Source: HK1 sp965202735 (GTDB lineage Bacteria > Pseudomonadota > Gammaproteobacteria > HK1). Taken from it: 64,000 nt of DNA. Where the stretch lies: positions 4,216,001-4,280,000 of the forward strand of contig OZ241844.1 in the NCBI GenBank assembly GCA_965202735.1, written 5' to 3'. A model generated the notes under the pieces. That model was given only the letters and a program-made list of their open reading frames with translations. It ran no database searches and was not told where the DNA came from. The translations under genes and the position numbers were made by a program. Shown here in pieces: positions 51,395 to 62,600 of the stretch. Positions within the stretch are counted from its first letter, which is position 1, and every line of letters begins with the position of its first letter.

Positions 51395-51536
51395 CGGGAT
51401 CGTCTCGTCGCGGAAGCCGCGGGCGGCCGGCGGGCCGCGGGACCGGAACGTCGACCGGAACGTCATTGTCGTGACCGGCCGGCCAGCGGAATCTTTGCAT
51501 ATCGCGCCGGTTTCGCAAATGACATGAACCTGTCTC

Positions 51537-51788
51537 CACCAATTCCCGCCGGGCGGGAACATGCTCCTGAATCCCCCTCGGCCCGGCGCTCCGAGGGTCG
51601 AAATCGAGCTGGAATCCCACCACGGTACGGCCTCTTCCGGGCGCTGGCGGGCATCGCTGACCTGTCTCCAGCCATTCCCGCCGGGCGGGAACATGCTCCT
51701 GAATCCCCCTCGGCCCGGCGCTCCGAGGGTCGAAATCGAGCTGGAATCCCACCACGGCACGGCCTCTCCGGGCGTTGGCGGGAATTGC
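51537..51788 (+). repeat. Two family A repeats in direct tandem
   Basis: Copies 51537-51659 and 51662-51788 are nearly identical: CAATTCCCGCCGGGCGGGAA, GCTCCTGAATCCCCCTCGG, CTGGAATCCCACCACGG, ending GGCGGGAATTGCCGC in the second. They fill most of the prmA-dusB gap (51395-51848), where no gene was seen. Confidence 0.9.
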
Positions 51789-51848
51789 CGCAAATGACTG
51801 GGATCAAGGGGCCGCGATGCGGCCGGGGGGGCCGGATGCGGAGCGGCG

Positions 51849-52769
51849 TCACGTGGCGTGGCGCCTGCCGTCGAGCCGTATCCATCCTTCGCTCGAACCG
51901 CCGACGCCGATGTCGAACGTGCCGCGATAGGCATCCGCGACCTCCGCCGCCTGCGTTTCGAGAATGCCCGAGAGCGAGAGATCGCCCCCCGGCATCGTCA
52001 GCGCCGAGAGCACCGGCGCAAGCTCCACGAGCGGTCCCGCGAGGATGTTCGCGATCACGAACGAGGCGGGTGCGACCGCAACGCCCGGGTCGGACCGCGC
52101 CAGGACGACGCTGACACGGTCCGACACGCCGTTGACCCGGGCGTTCCCGGCAGTCGCGCGCAGCGCCTGGGGGTCGATGTCGACCGCGCTCACCCGCCGG
52201 GCCCCGAGCGCCGCGGCCGCGACCGCGAGAATGCCCGAGCCGCAGCCGTAGTCGATGACGTCGCGCCCTTCGGGCGGGGTCGCGGCCATGCGTTCGAGAC
52301 CCAGACGCGTGGTGGGATGGCGTCCCGAGCCGAAGGCGAGCCCGGGCTCGAGACGGACCACGATGCGGCCCGGCGGCGGCGTTGCCCAGGATGGGCCGAT
52401 CCACAGCGAGCCGGCCTCGATGGGCACGATGTCCTCGCGAGACGCGGCGATCCAGTCCCGGTCGGCGACCGGCCGTACCCGCACCGTCGCCGCCGAGACG
52501 CCCGGCAGCAGCGCGCGCATCGCCTCCCCGTCGACGGGACGCTCGTACAGCGCCCGGACCCGCACCTGCGGCCAGAGCGGCGTCGTCCCGGGCTCCGGCT
52601 CGAGCTGCGGACAGTCGCCGGCGTCTTCGAGCGTGACCGAAACCGCGCCGGTCGTCTCGAGGACTTCGCAAACCGCGTCGACCCCGGCGCGCTCGCACGC
52701 GAGGGTGAGCTCGGACCAGGCCGGTGGCGCCCCGGCGCCCAGGGCTCGATACGTGCCGTACCGGCTCAT
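51849..52769 (-). CDS. prmA: Ribosomal protein L11 methyltransferase, N-terminus rewritten by a repeat
   Basis: 306 residues with the PrmA core: GAVSVTLEDAGD, RIVVRLEPGLAFGSGRHPTT, VIDYGCGSGILAVAAAALGA (SAM site), VSAVDIDPQALRATAGNARV and FVIANILAGPLVELAP. It trimethylates L11. The first 12 or so residues (MSRYGTYRALGAG) come from a repeat that copies the accC 3' end (52733-52915); the family-like part starts around WSELTLACERAG, so the original start was replaced. Confidence 0.9.
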   Translation of the reverse strand: MSRYGTYRALGAGAPPAWSELTLACERAGVDAVCEVLETTGAVSVTLEDAGDCPQLEPEPGTTPLWPQVRVRALYERPVDGEAMRALLPGVSAATVRVRPVADRDWIAASREDIVPIEAGSLWIGPSWATPPPGRIVVRLEPGLAFGSGRHPTTRLGLERMAATPPEGRDVIDYGCGSGILAVAAAALGARRVSAVDIDPQALRATAGNARVNGVSDRVSVVLARSDPGVAVAPASFVIANILAGPLVELAPVLSALTMPGGDLSLSGILETQAAEVADAYRGTFDIGVGGSSEGWIRLDGRRHAT

Positions 52770-52915
52770 GCTCGTACCGGCTCATGCCGTACCGACTCAG
52801 GGGCGAGTGGACCCGCCCGCGCCCCGGCGCCCAGGGCTCGATTCATGCCGTACCAGCTCATGCTCGTACCGGCTCAGGGGCGAGTGGACCCGCCCGCGCC
52901 CCGGTGCTCAGGGCT
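52733..52915. repeat. Tandem repeat linking the accC 3' end and the prmA 5' end
   Basis: CAGGGCTCGAT recurs at 52740, 52832 and 52909, each with CGCCCCGG.GC before it, and TGCCGTACC.GCTCATGCTCG and GGGGCGAGTGGACCCGCCCG between. The rightmost copy is the natural accC end (IEP-stop), the leftmost is prmA coding. Confidence 0.8.
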
Positions 52916-54254
52916 CGATGCCCAGCTTGCGCTCCAGGTACCCGATGCCGGCGCCGCCCGCGAGGAAGGCGGGGTCGCGGCAGAGATCCCGGTGCAGCGG
53001 GATGTTCGTGTCGATGCCTTCGATGACGATCTCCTCCAGCGCCGTGGCGGCTCGTGCGATGGCGAACTCGCGGGTTTCGCCGTGCGCGATGAGCTTGCCG
53101 ATCATCGAGTCGTAGTAGGGAGGGACTTCGTAGCCGGTGTAGATGTGGCTGTCGAGCCGGATGCCGGGCCCGCCCGGCGGGTGGAACAGGGAGATCGTGC
53201 CGGGTGACGGGCGGAACGTCGCCGGGTGCTCGGCGTTGATGCGGCACTCGACGGCATGTCCGCGGATGCATATGTCGCCCTGTGCGAACGGCAGCTCCTC
53301 GCCCGCCGCGATGCGGAGCTGGGTCTTGACGATGTCGATGCCGGTGACCAGCTCCGTCACCGGATGCTCCACCTGCAGGCGCGTGTTCATCTCGATGAAG
53401 TGGAACGCCCCGTCCTCGTACAGGAACTCGAAGGTGCCGGCCCCGCGGTAGCCGATCGTGCGGCAGGCGGCGACGCATTGCGCCCCCATCGCCTCGCGCA
53501 CGTCCGCGTCGATCCCCGGCGCCGGCGCCTCTTCCAGCACCTTCTGGTGGCGGCGCTGCATCGAGCAGTCGCGCTCTCCGAGATGCACGACGTTGCCGTG
53601 GTTGTCGGCGAGGACCTGGAACTCGATGTGGCGCGGGTTCCCGAGATACTTCTCCAGGTAGACGGCGTCGTTGCCGAAGGCGGCGCCGGCCTCGGCGCGG
53701 GTGAGCGTGACCGCGTCGAGGAGCGACGCCTCGGCGTGGACGACCCGCATCCCGCGTCCCCCCCCGCCGCCGGCCGCCTTCACGATCACCGGGTAGCCGA
53801 TCTCGCGGGCGATGCGCAGCGTCTCCCTCGGGTCGCCGCCGATCGGGCCGTCGGAGCCGGGCACGCACGGGATGCCCGCTTCGCGCATCGCCGCGATCGC
53901 GGAGAGCTTGTCCCCCATCAGCCGGATCGTCTCCGGCCGCGGGCCGATGAAGATGAAGCCGCTCTGCTCCACGCGCTCGGCGAAGTCCGCGTTCTCCGAG
54001 AGGAAGCCGTAGCCGGGGTGGATGGCGCCGGCGTCGGTCACTTCCGCCGCGCTCACCACCGCGGGGATGTTGAGGTAGCTCTCGGCCGAGGCGGGAGGGC
54101 CGATGCACACCGACTCGTCGGCAAGCCGCACGTGCTTCAGGTCGCGGTCGGCCATGGAGTGCACGGCCACGGTGCGGATCCCGAGCTCGCGGCAGGCCCG
54201 CAGGATCCGCAGCGCGATCTCCCCGCGGTTGGCGATGATCACCTTGGTCAGCAT
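52908..54254 (-). CDS. accC: Acetyl-CoA carboxylase, biotin carboxylase subunit
   Basis: 448 residues, ATP-grasp biotin carboxylase: KVIIANRGEIALRILRACRE, IHPGYGFLSENADFAE, KAAGGGGGRGMRVVHAE, ERDCSMQRRHQKVLEEAPAP, FHFIEMNTRLQVEHPVTELV and GHAVECRINAEHP. It carboxylates biotin on AccB for fatty acid synthesis. ATG at 54254. It lies downstream of accB on the same strand with a 289-bp gap holding a family B repeat. Confidence 0.95.
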   Translation of the reverse strand: MLTKVIIANRGEIALRILRACRELGIRTVAVHSMADRDLKHVRLADESVCIGPPASAESYLNIPAVVSAAEVTDAGAIHPGYGFLSENADFAERVEQSGFIFIGPRPETIRLMGDKLSAIAAMREAGIPCVPGSDGPIGGDPRETLRIAREIGYPVIVKAAGGGGGRGMRVVHAEASLLDAVTLTRAEAGAAFGNDAVYLEKYLGNPRHIEFQVLADNHGNVVHLGERDCSMQRRHQKVLEEAPAPGIDADVREAMGAQCVAACRTIGYRGAGTFEFLYEDGAFHFIEMNTRLQVEHPVTELVTGIDIVKTQLRIAAGEELPFAQGDICIRGHAVECRINAEHPATFRPSPGTISLFHPPGGPGIRLDSHIYTGYEVPPYYDSMIGKLIAHGETREFAIARAATALEEIVIEGIDTNIPLHRDLCRDPAFLAGGAGIGYLERKLGIEP

Positions 54255-54397
54255 GGACCCGGGACCCGGCGCCGGTCGTCCTGCCGGCGGCGGCCGCGCC
54301 GCCGGAGACCCCGAGGCCGCATGGCGGGCGTTCCCGGCGGGGCCCGGCTCGACGCGGCGGGGGCGATGGGCGGTGCTCGAAGGAAGGCCGCCGACCG

Positions 54398-54478
54398 CAC
54401 CCGGAAGGGAGCCCGTTCTTGCGCAATGGTGTGCTCGGCACGTGGCAAGGCAGCTCTCGTCGGCGTCCCGGAGACCGC
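54398..54478 (-). repeat. Family B repeat, inverted, between accB and accC
   Basis: Reverse complement starts GAGAGCTGCCTTGCCACGTG and continues with GGGCTCCCTTCCGGGTGCGG. It sits inside the accB-accC operon gap (54255-54543), which is otherwise empty. Confidence 0.75.
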
Positions 54479-54543
54479 GTCTCGGCGCGAAGGCGTCATC
54501 CGGGTCATCCGGGTCAGTGTCTGGAAGGGGAAGGCAATTTCCG

Positions 54544-55035
54544 TCAGGCTCCCGCGTCGGTGTCGATGACGAACAGGGGCTCGCCGTACTCCACCGGGTG
54601 GCCGTTCTCGGCGACGATCGCCCTGACCTCGCCCGCGACCTCGGACTCGATCTGGTTGAGGATCTTCATCGCCTCGATGATGCACAGGGTATCGCCCGGC
54701 GCGACCCGCTGGCCGACGGAGACGAACGGCCTGGAGCCCGGGGAGGACGCCTGGTAGAACGTGCCCACCATCGGCGAGGTCACCACGTAGCCGGGCGGAA
54801 GCGGGCTGTCCGCCGCGGGGTCGGGCGACGCTGCGGTCCCTGCTGCGGGGACGCCTGCCGGGGCGGGCGCGGGGGGCGCGCCGGACGGCGCCGCGTGGTA
54901 GTGGTGCACCGGCGCGGCGGGCGGGGCGCGGTGCCGGCTGACCCGTACCGACTCCTCGCCCTCGTGGATCTCGATCTCGTCGACGCTGGAGCTCTCCAGC
55001 AGGTCGATCAGCTTCCTGACCTTGCGGATGTCCAC
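54544..55035 (-). CDS. accB: Acetyl-CoA carboxylase biotin carboxyl carrier protein
   Basis: 163 residues: N-terminal VDIRKVRKLIDLLESSSVDE, an Ala/Pro-rich hinge (about residues 45-80), and the biotinyl domain VTSPMVGTFYQASSPGSRPF with biotinylation site CIIEAMKILNQIE. GTG start at 55035 follows GAGGAGCC. It sits between aroQ and accC, the usual gammaproteobacterial order. Confidence 0.95.
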   Translation of the reverse strand: MDIRKVRKLIDLLESSSVDEIEIHEGEESVRVSRHRAPPAAPVHHYHAAPSGAPPAPAPAGVPAAGTAASPDPAADSPLPPGYVVTSPMVGTFYQASSPGSRPFVSVGQRVAPGDTLCIIEAMKILNQIESEVAGEVRAIVAENGHPVEYGEPLFVIDTDAGA

Positions 55036-55046
55036 GCCTCGGCTCC

Positions 55047-55493
55047 TCAGCCCCCGCCGTCCAGGCGGGTGAGCGCGGCCTGGTACGCCAGGCGGTAGCC
55101 TGCCGTTCCCACCCCGATGATCACGCCGGCCGCGACGTCGGACAGGAAGGAGCGGGCGCGGAACGGCTCGCGCCGGTGGATGTTGGAGATGTGGATCTCG
55201 ATGAACGGGAGCCCGGTCCCGAGGAACGCGTCGCGGATGGCCACGCTGGTATGGGTGAACGCGCCGGGGTTGATGATGGCGCAGTCGACGCCCTCCCGCG
55301 CCGCCCGGTGGATGCGATCGATCAGCTCGTGCTCGGCGTTGCTCTGGAAGCACTCGAGCCGGTGTCCGTCGCCTTCGGCGAGCGCCGCGAGGCCGGACTC
55401 GACGTCGGCGAGCGTGGTGTGGCCGTAGATCTCCGGCTCGCGCGTGCCGAGCAGGTTCAGGTTCACGCCGTTCAACAGGAGCAGGCTGGCCAT
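55047..55493 (-). CDS. aroQ: 3-dehydroquinate dehydratase type II
   Basis: 148 residues: LLLLNGVNLNLLGTREPEIY (active-site Tyr), ECFQSNAEHELIDRIHRAAR, IINPGAFTHTSVAIRDAF, FIEIHISNIHRREPFRARS and GVIIGVGTAGYRLA. It dehydrates 3-dehydroquinate in the shikimate pathway. ATG at 55493; 11 bases separate its stop from the accB start. Confidence 0.95.
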   Translation of the reverse strand: MASLLLLNGVNLNLLGTREPEIYGHTTLADVESGLAALAEGDGHRLECFQSNAEHELIDRIHRAAREGVDCAIINPGAFTHTSVAIRDAFLGTGLPFIEIHISNIHRREPFRARSFLSDVAAGVIIGVGTAGYRLAYQAALTRLDGGG

Positions 55494-55866
55494 TGCAGTG
55501 CGCCTCCCCGGTGATGAGCTCGATGAGGCACAGTGTGCCGGATTGCGCATCTTCGATGCAAATCGACGGATTTCATGGAAGTTGGGCGGACATGCTTCTG
55601 AACTTGGCCGTCTCTCTCCGCCACCCGTTGCCGCCGTATCCATCCGGGGCCCGGGGACAGGGTGGAACGCGGCGCCGTCCGGGTGCGGCTTGCCGTCGAA
55701 TCGCCGGTCCCCCCCCTGCGCGGCCACCACCCGGCGGCCGGACGGTTCCCCGCCGCCTCGGGGCCGACTCGGGGCCGACTCGGGGCCGCTTCAGGGCCCC
55801 TCGAGGCCGCCCTCAGGGCCCCTCGGGGCCGCATCAGGGCCACCTCGGGGCCGACTCGAGGCCAAC
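55494..55866. other. Spacer with 12-bp GC-rich repeats
   Basis: 55500-55600 is AT-richer and probably holds the promoter of aroQ-accBC on the minus strand, though no clear boxes stand out. 55765-55865 is a degenerate run of GGGGCCGACTC / GGGCCCCTC units. No gene was seen. Confidence 0.5.
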
Positions 55867-56463
55867 TCAGGGAAGCAGGGCCCGGACCCTGTTCCGGGTC
55901 TGCTCCAGGGTCAGCGCCCCCGTGTGGCGGTCGCGGATCGTGCCCTGCCCGTCGACGAATGCGGTGAAGGGGAGGGCGGCGGTCCGGCTGCCGTAGGCGT
56001 GCAGCAGATCGAGGGTCCGACGGGCATCGGCCATGGTGGGGTAGTTCATCCCGAGCTCCTTCGCCATGGCGAACGCGCCGTCCGGGTCGTCCACGGCGAC
56101 GCCGACGAGCTGGACGCCCCGCGTGCGGAACGACTCCTGGACGGAGATCAGCATCGGGATTTCGTGCACGCACGGCGGGCACCACGTTGCCCAGAAGTTC
56201 ACGACCCGGACCTTGCCGTCCCAGTCCGAGAACCGGTGCTCGTCCCCGTGCTGGTCGGTGAAGCGGAAGTCCGCGGCCCTGTCCGCGGACTCGGCGGACG
56301 ACGACCCGATCACCCGGCCGTCGGCGGCGTTCCATGCGGAGCCACCCGCCGCCGCCCTCGGCGCCGGCGCTTCGTCCCGCCGCCACCGCGCCACCGCGAA
56401 ACCCGCCGCGAAGGCGCTCGCGCCGAGCAGCGAGCCGATGATCAGGCCGCGGCGGCCGATCAC
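55867..56463 (-). CDS. TlpA/ResA-like thioredoxin-family protein
   Basis: About 198 residues: an N-terminal membrane anchor (RGLIIGSLLGASAFAAGFAV) and a periplasmic thioredoxin fold with VNFWATWCPPCVHEIPML (WCPPC) and the cis-Pro region AALPFTAFVDGQGTIRDR. It reduces periplasmic disulfides. The start is probably GTG near 56463; an ATG further upstream would lie in a family A repeat. It lies just upstream of aroQ on the same strand, as redoxin genes often do in this neighbourhood. Confidence 0.85.
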   Translation of the reverse strand: MIGRRGLIIGSLLGASAFAAGFAVARWRRDEAPAPRAAAGGSAWNAADGRVIGSSSAESADRAADFRFTDQHGDEHRFSDWDGKVRVVNFWATWCPPCVHEIPMLISVQESFRTRGVQLVGVAVDDPDGAFAMAKELGMNYPTMADARRTLDLLHAYGSRTAALPFTAFVDGQGTIRDRHTGALTLEQTRNRVRALLP

Positions 56464-56485
56464 GACGCGCCCCGCGCCGCGGCGG

Positions 56486-56608
56486 CGGCAATTCCCGCCA
56501 GACGCCCGGAGAGGCCGTGCCGCGGTGGGATCGCGGCACGATTCCGGCCACCAGGGCGGCCCACCGAGGGGATTTCGAGGGTATGTTCCCACTTGGCGGG
56601 AATTGCAG
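56486..56608 (-). repeat. Family A repeat, inverted, with perfect ends
   Basis: Bounded by GGCAATTCCCGCC and GGCGGGAATTGC, a nearly perfect inverted pair. The interior (GGAGAGGCCGTGCCGCGGTG, CACCGAGGGGATTTCGAGG) matches the other copies in reverse orientation. Confidence 0.85.
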
Positions 56609-56660
56609 CGGCAGCGGCGACGCCCTGCATCGTTGCCCGCATGGCTGGTACGGTACGGGG

Positions 56661-57095
56661 ATGAGAGTCGTCCACCTGCTCCTCCTGCTGTTCATCGCGG
56701 TGCCCCTCGCCGAGATCTACCTGCTGCTCCAGGTCGGCGGGGTGATCGGCGCGGTGCCCACCATCGGCCTCGTCGTGGCGACCGCGGCCGTCGGCGCCGT
56801 GCTCGTGCGCGTTCAGGGATTCTCGACGATCCTGGAGGTTCGCAGAAGTCTGGACGCGGGCGAGATCCCTGCGGTGGCGATCATCGAAGGCATCCTGCTG
56901 CTCGTGGCCGGAGCACTGTTGCTGACCCCCGGGTTCGTGACCGACGCGGTCGGGTTTGGTTGCCTGGTTCCGCCACTTCGGCGCACGCTCATCCTGCGGT
57001 TCATCGAGACGAGGGTCGTCCGGGCACACCATTCGGCGGAGCCCGCGCCGCACCGGGGGCGCGTCTTCGAAGGCGAGTTCAGGCGCGAGGACTGA
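56661..57095 (+). CDS. fxsA: FxsA-family membrane protein
   Basis: 144 residues: hydrophobic segments LLLLLFIAVPLAEIYLLLQV, GAVPTIGLVVATAAVGAVLV and IIEGILLLVAGALLLTPGFV followed by TDAVGFGCLVPPLRR, the FxsA pattern. FxsA affects exclusion of phage T7 by F plasmid in E. coli; its normal role is unclear. It lies upstream of groES as in many Gammaproteobacteria. ATG at 56661. Confidence 0.9.
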   Translation: MRVVHLLLLLFIAVPLAEIYLLLQVGGVIGAVPTIGLVVATAAVGAVLVRVQGFSTILEVRRSLDAGEIPAVAIIEGILLLVAGALLLTPGFVTDAVGFGCLVPPLRRTLILRFIETRVVRAHHSAEPAPHRGRVFEGEFRRED

Positions 57096-57163
57096 CCGCC
57101 GGCCCGCAGCCCGGAAGCGGGTCGAGCCGGGCCGCTCCGAGCGCAGGCACGCATCCAGCCGCG

Positions 57164-57330
57164 GCCCGCGGGCACCCGCTCCGGGACGCAGGCTCGTCAT
57201 GCCCGCCACCGATGACGCGGGGCTGCCCCCAGCCGCGGGCCCGCGGGCACCCACTCCGGGACGCAGGCTCGGCATGTCCACCACCGGTGACGCGGGGCTG
57301 CCCCCAGCCGCGGGGCCGCGGGCACCCGCT
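57164..57330. repeat. 75-bp tandem repeat (about 2.2 copies) after fxsA
   Basis: GCCCGCGGGCACCC recurs at 57164 and 57239, and GGCCGCGGGCACCC near 57314, each followed by GCTCCGGG (ACTCCGGG in the second copy). No gene in 57096-57553. Confidence 0.8.
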
Positions 57331-57412
57331 CCGGGTGCTGCGGACCGCTCTCCGCACCGCTCTTCGTACCCCCGGATACGAAGCCGGGCACGAATCGATG
57401 CTCCGGCCTCCC

Positions 57413-57466
57413 TTGACATCGGCCGACCCGCCCCTATGATTGGCACCCGCTTGGGTAGAGTGCTAA
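57413..57466 (+). promoter_or_regulatory. groESL promoter with CIRCE (HrcA) operator
   Basis: TTGACA (57413-57418) and TATGAT (57435-57440) are 16 bases apart, a strong sigma-70-type promoter; CCCCTAT at the -10 also resembles a heat-shock sigma-32 box. Immediately downstream, TTGGCACCC-N9-GAGTGCTAA (57440-57466) matches the CIRCE inverted repeat TTAGCACTC-N9-GAGTGCTAA with two mismatches in the left arm. This predicts HrcA repression of groESL. Confidence 0.85.
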
Positions 57467-57553
57467 CAACGTGACCGTCGGCATGGGTGTACGGGTGCCG
57501 GACGGTCACGGCTCCGGATCCATGTCACGAACCTCAGCAGGAGACGAAACTTC

Positions 57554-57844
57554 ATGAATATCAGACCATTGCATGATCGCGTGCTGGTGAAGCGCGAGGA
57601 AGAGGAGCGCACGTCGGCGGGGGGGATCGTGATTCCCGACACCGCGACGGAGAAGCCCATCCGCGGCAAGGTGGTGGCCACCGGTCACGGCAAGCTCCTC
57701 GACGACGGCTCGGTGCGCGCGCTGGACGTGAAGGCGGGCGACACGGTGCTGTTCGGCAAGTACTCGGGCACCGAGGTCAAGGTCGACGGCGAGGACCTGC
57801 TGGTGATGCGCGAGGACGACATCATGGCGGTGCTCGAGGGCTGA
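57554..57844 (+). CDS. groES: Co-chaperonin GroES
   Basis: 96 residues: MNIRPLHDRVLVKREEEERT, the mobile loop TSAGGIVIPDTATEKP, and DTVLFGKYSGTEVKVDGEDL. It caps GroEL. ATG at 57554 follows AGGAGACG. First gene of the groES-groEL operon. Confidence 0.98.
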   Translation: MNIRPLHDRVLVKREEEERTSAGGIVIPDTATEKPIRGKVVATGHGKLLDDGSVRALDVKAGDTVLFGKYSGTEVKVDGEDLLVMREDDIMAVLEG

Positions 57845-57908
57845 CCGTGTGCGGTCGGCGTTCGGGCGCGACACCTGACAGACGAGACACAGACAGAGGA
57901 CACAAGAG

Positions 57909-59546
<1,638 letters not shown>

Positions 59547-59573
59547 GTCCCCCGAGCCTCGATGAGCAGGACC

Positions 59574-59604
59574 GAAAGCCCCGCCTCGCGCGGGGCTTTC
59601 CTTT
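59574..59604 (+). terminator. Rho-independent terminator of groESL
   Basis: GAAAGCCCCGC (59574-59584) pairs with GCGGGGCTTTC (59590-59600) around a CTCGC loop, followed by CTTTT. It lies 28 bases after the groEL stop, in the gap to the convergent helicase-AlkB gene. Confidence 0.85.
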
Positions 59605-59684
59605 TGAAGCGAAGGCGTCGGTGACCGCCATCCGGCCGGATCCTCGGGACACGGACCCAATGTCACTCGCGCAACAGTGCGTCG

Positions 59685-62600
59685 TCAGCCGGAACGAATC
59701 ACCTTTCGGAATGTAAGCGAAATACGCCGCTTTCGCGTCCTGCGATTCCGCTTGGTCCCGCCGCTCGGGTCCGGTTCAGTCTTCCTGCCTGGAATTTCGT
59801 GCGTCCATCTCCATCGGGAATCTCCGCTCATCACCGCGACACTTCGTCGCGCCAGCACTTGCCCGACTGGCTTGCCGGTGTTTTCGCATTCGAGAGGCTT
59901 CTTCCGAAATTTCATCTCCCATGATTCCAGCAGACTGATCGTGGCGATGCCTTCGGCGAAGCTCTCGCTGTCGGAGTGCTTGCTTATGCCCTGATTCCCG
60001 ACGTACTCGTTGACGATCAACTGATCCGGACGCTGTGGCACGAGAGCTGACGAAACGAGGCGATCGGCAATGAATTCGGCCCATTTTGGCAGGGGACCGA
60101 GGTAGTCCGAGGGTTCGACCCGCCTCGCCTTGTAGTTGTAGCGCCAGCCGTAGTGCTGTACGCGCCGGGACAGGTCGCGGACCCAGCGGTGTCTGTCGAT
60201 TTCCTCCACCAGCGCTTTTTCCTCGCTCGGGCTCAGGAAGTCGCGAGCATACGTCAAGCCCGGTACATCCAACTGTTCGACGTGAAGTGCGTCAGGCCCT
60301 TTTTCCGGATTCGGCGGCTCCGGCAGGTGCACAGCTTCGACCGCAATCAAGCGTCGAAATGACTCGACATCCAGCACTTCACCGATGACGACATTGGGCG
60401 ACAACCGTATCCGCACATCTCCTTCGATGTGAATCTGCGACATCGTCGCGTCGCGCACGTCCAGCGAACCGGGTCCGGAGAATGGAAGTCGAACGTCCTT
60501 GCAGCGCATTTCCCGGAGCGTGCATTTCCAGTCCATCGTCTTCGCCAGATTCTCTGCCGCCTGTACCACGTGTGCATCCTGGAAGTCTGCGGCATGCCAT
60601 TTTCCCCGAGCTTTTTCCGGCTTCCGGGCAAAATCCCTGTCCCCCCATGACAGCACGACATCGCCGAAGGTTCTTCGCCAGTGCGGCTCCGCGGAAGGCG
60701 CCTGGCATGGCCATGCAACCTCGCGGCTGTGGTCGGCGCAAATGTGCAGTGCGTGAATTGCGAGTATCTCTTGTTGAAGCGCATCGCCACGGAACTGGGT
60801 ATCGAGCCTCCTGTAGCCGTGCAGGAGGCCGCATAGCGCTGCTGCCGACCACCCGATCGCCGGTGCCAGGTCCGGCTGGTCCTTGAACCATGTCCTGAAA
60901 TTCGCCGGCTCGGGTCGCGCCAGGACCAACTGCAGCGCGATCTCCACCGGGTGAGCTTGCCAGTCGGCGAACCGAATCGTGGACGAAGCGCGCAAGATAT
61001 CGAGCGTGGAGTCCAGCCACGAAGACATCCGCGGGGCGTCTCCATGGCATTCGAGACGGGAGCATTCGAAACGGGGCATCGCGTCCGCAATTCGCTCGGC
61101 AAGCTCACGAGCTCCTGCGCGGACTTCCGTCGGCGCTTCCCGGAAGACTTCGACTGCCGCCAACCAGAGGGATTCCTGCGAAGTGCACGGCCGCGCGTCG
61201 TGCGATGGCGCCCACGGCGGGAAGCGCCACCAGCCGGCGTCTACCTTGTCCGTCAGCTCCGGCAGTCGTCCACGATCGTGCGACAGGCTTGCGGTGAGAA
61301 TGTCCAGCCACGGCTCGATTCGCGGGACCGCCCATATCGCCATGGTCATCGCGCCGCGGATCGCGTCCTCGTCGGAGGGGATGACGAGCCTGGAAGCCAC
61401 GTCCGGGAGGGATGTGTCGGGTTCGATGTCCTCATCGGATGTCGAACCCACGCGAATCGATGCTTCCGGCAGGTCCACGTTGGCGATTTGTCTCGCCAAT
61501 CCCGTCAACCGGATGCGTTGCTCCTCGCTGGCGACCAGAAACTCGGAGAATGCGAAGGCGGGTACTGCGCCTTCCCAGTAGAATTTTTCGTCCGATGGAG
61601 CGAGTCGGGCAAGAGGAGACGACTCCCAACGCTCCTGGCGTCGTACCTCTACATCGAGAGTCGGCAATTTCGTCGGATCGAGCTTGATTCGGACGAATAC
61701 CGGATGGCCCGATGTGGCGCGGCAATGCTCGATCGCGTACGCACCGACTCCGATGAGCACCCCCGAACGCTCGGGCAGCGGACGCAGCCAGCCGTCCTGC
61801 AGAGCATCGAACAGCCGTCGGTGGTCGAGGACGATTCCCATCCAGGGGATATCGATGTGTCCGTCGTCGTCGGGAGGGAACAGATCGACCTGACTGTCGG
61901 TCGCGGATGGCGACGTCCGTTCCAGAACGGCGGGTCCCGGCAGATCGGCTTCGGCGGCGGCCGTGAGCGCACGTGGTCCGAAAACGAGGAACAGGTGGTC
62001 CCGGGCTCGAGTGCACATCATGTACATCGCACGGCGTGTGGCATCGTTTCCGCACGGGATGAATTTCTCGAGCTCCACGATGAACACCGTATCGAACTCC
62101 TGGCCCTTGACGGATTCCCTGTTCAGGATCGTCACGCCGGGGGCGGTGACGTCAATCGTATCTTCGTTCTTCTCCTGGTTTTCGTAGATGTCCACTCGTC
62201 GGCCCGGGAGACGACCGTCGAGGTCACGATGCAAGTCGCGACCGGTATTGTTCCGACTGACGATGACGCCGATGCTCCCACCCCGGTTCTGGCACCAGTT
62301 CGAAACCAGCACGGACGTGGACACGAGGTTGCGCGAGAGAACGAGGCGCGGCAGGTCGCCGGAAGACCGGCGAAGCACTCTTGCCGCCGGAAGGCGGCCA
62401 CGATGGAAGTGTTCGCCCAGCCGGGCAATCTCGGGAGAATTTCGGTGATTGTTGTGGAGAATGACCGGATCATCCAGGCCGGTTGCGGCCTGGATGTCCT
62501 CAAGCGTTGTACGGTGCTTGCGGAGCGCCTGATCGTCATCGGCGAACACGGATATCGTGCGCGTGACATGCCGATGTGCGTAGGAGAAGAAATCCTGCGG

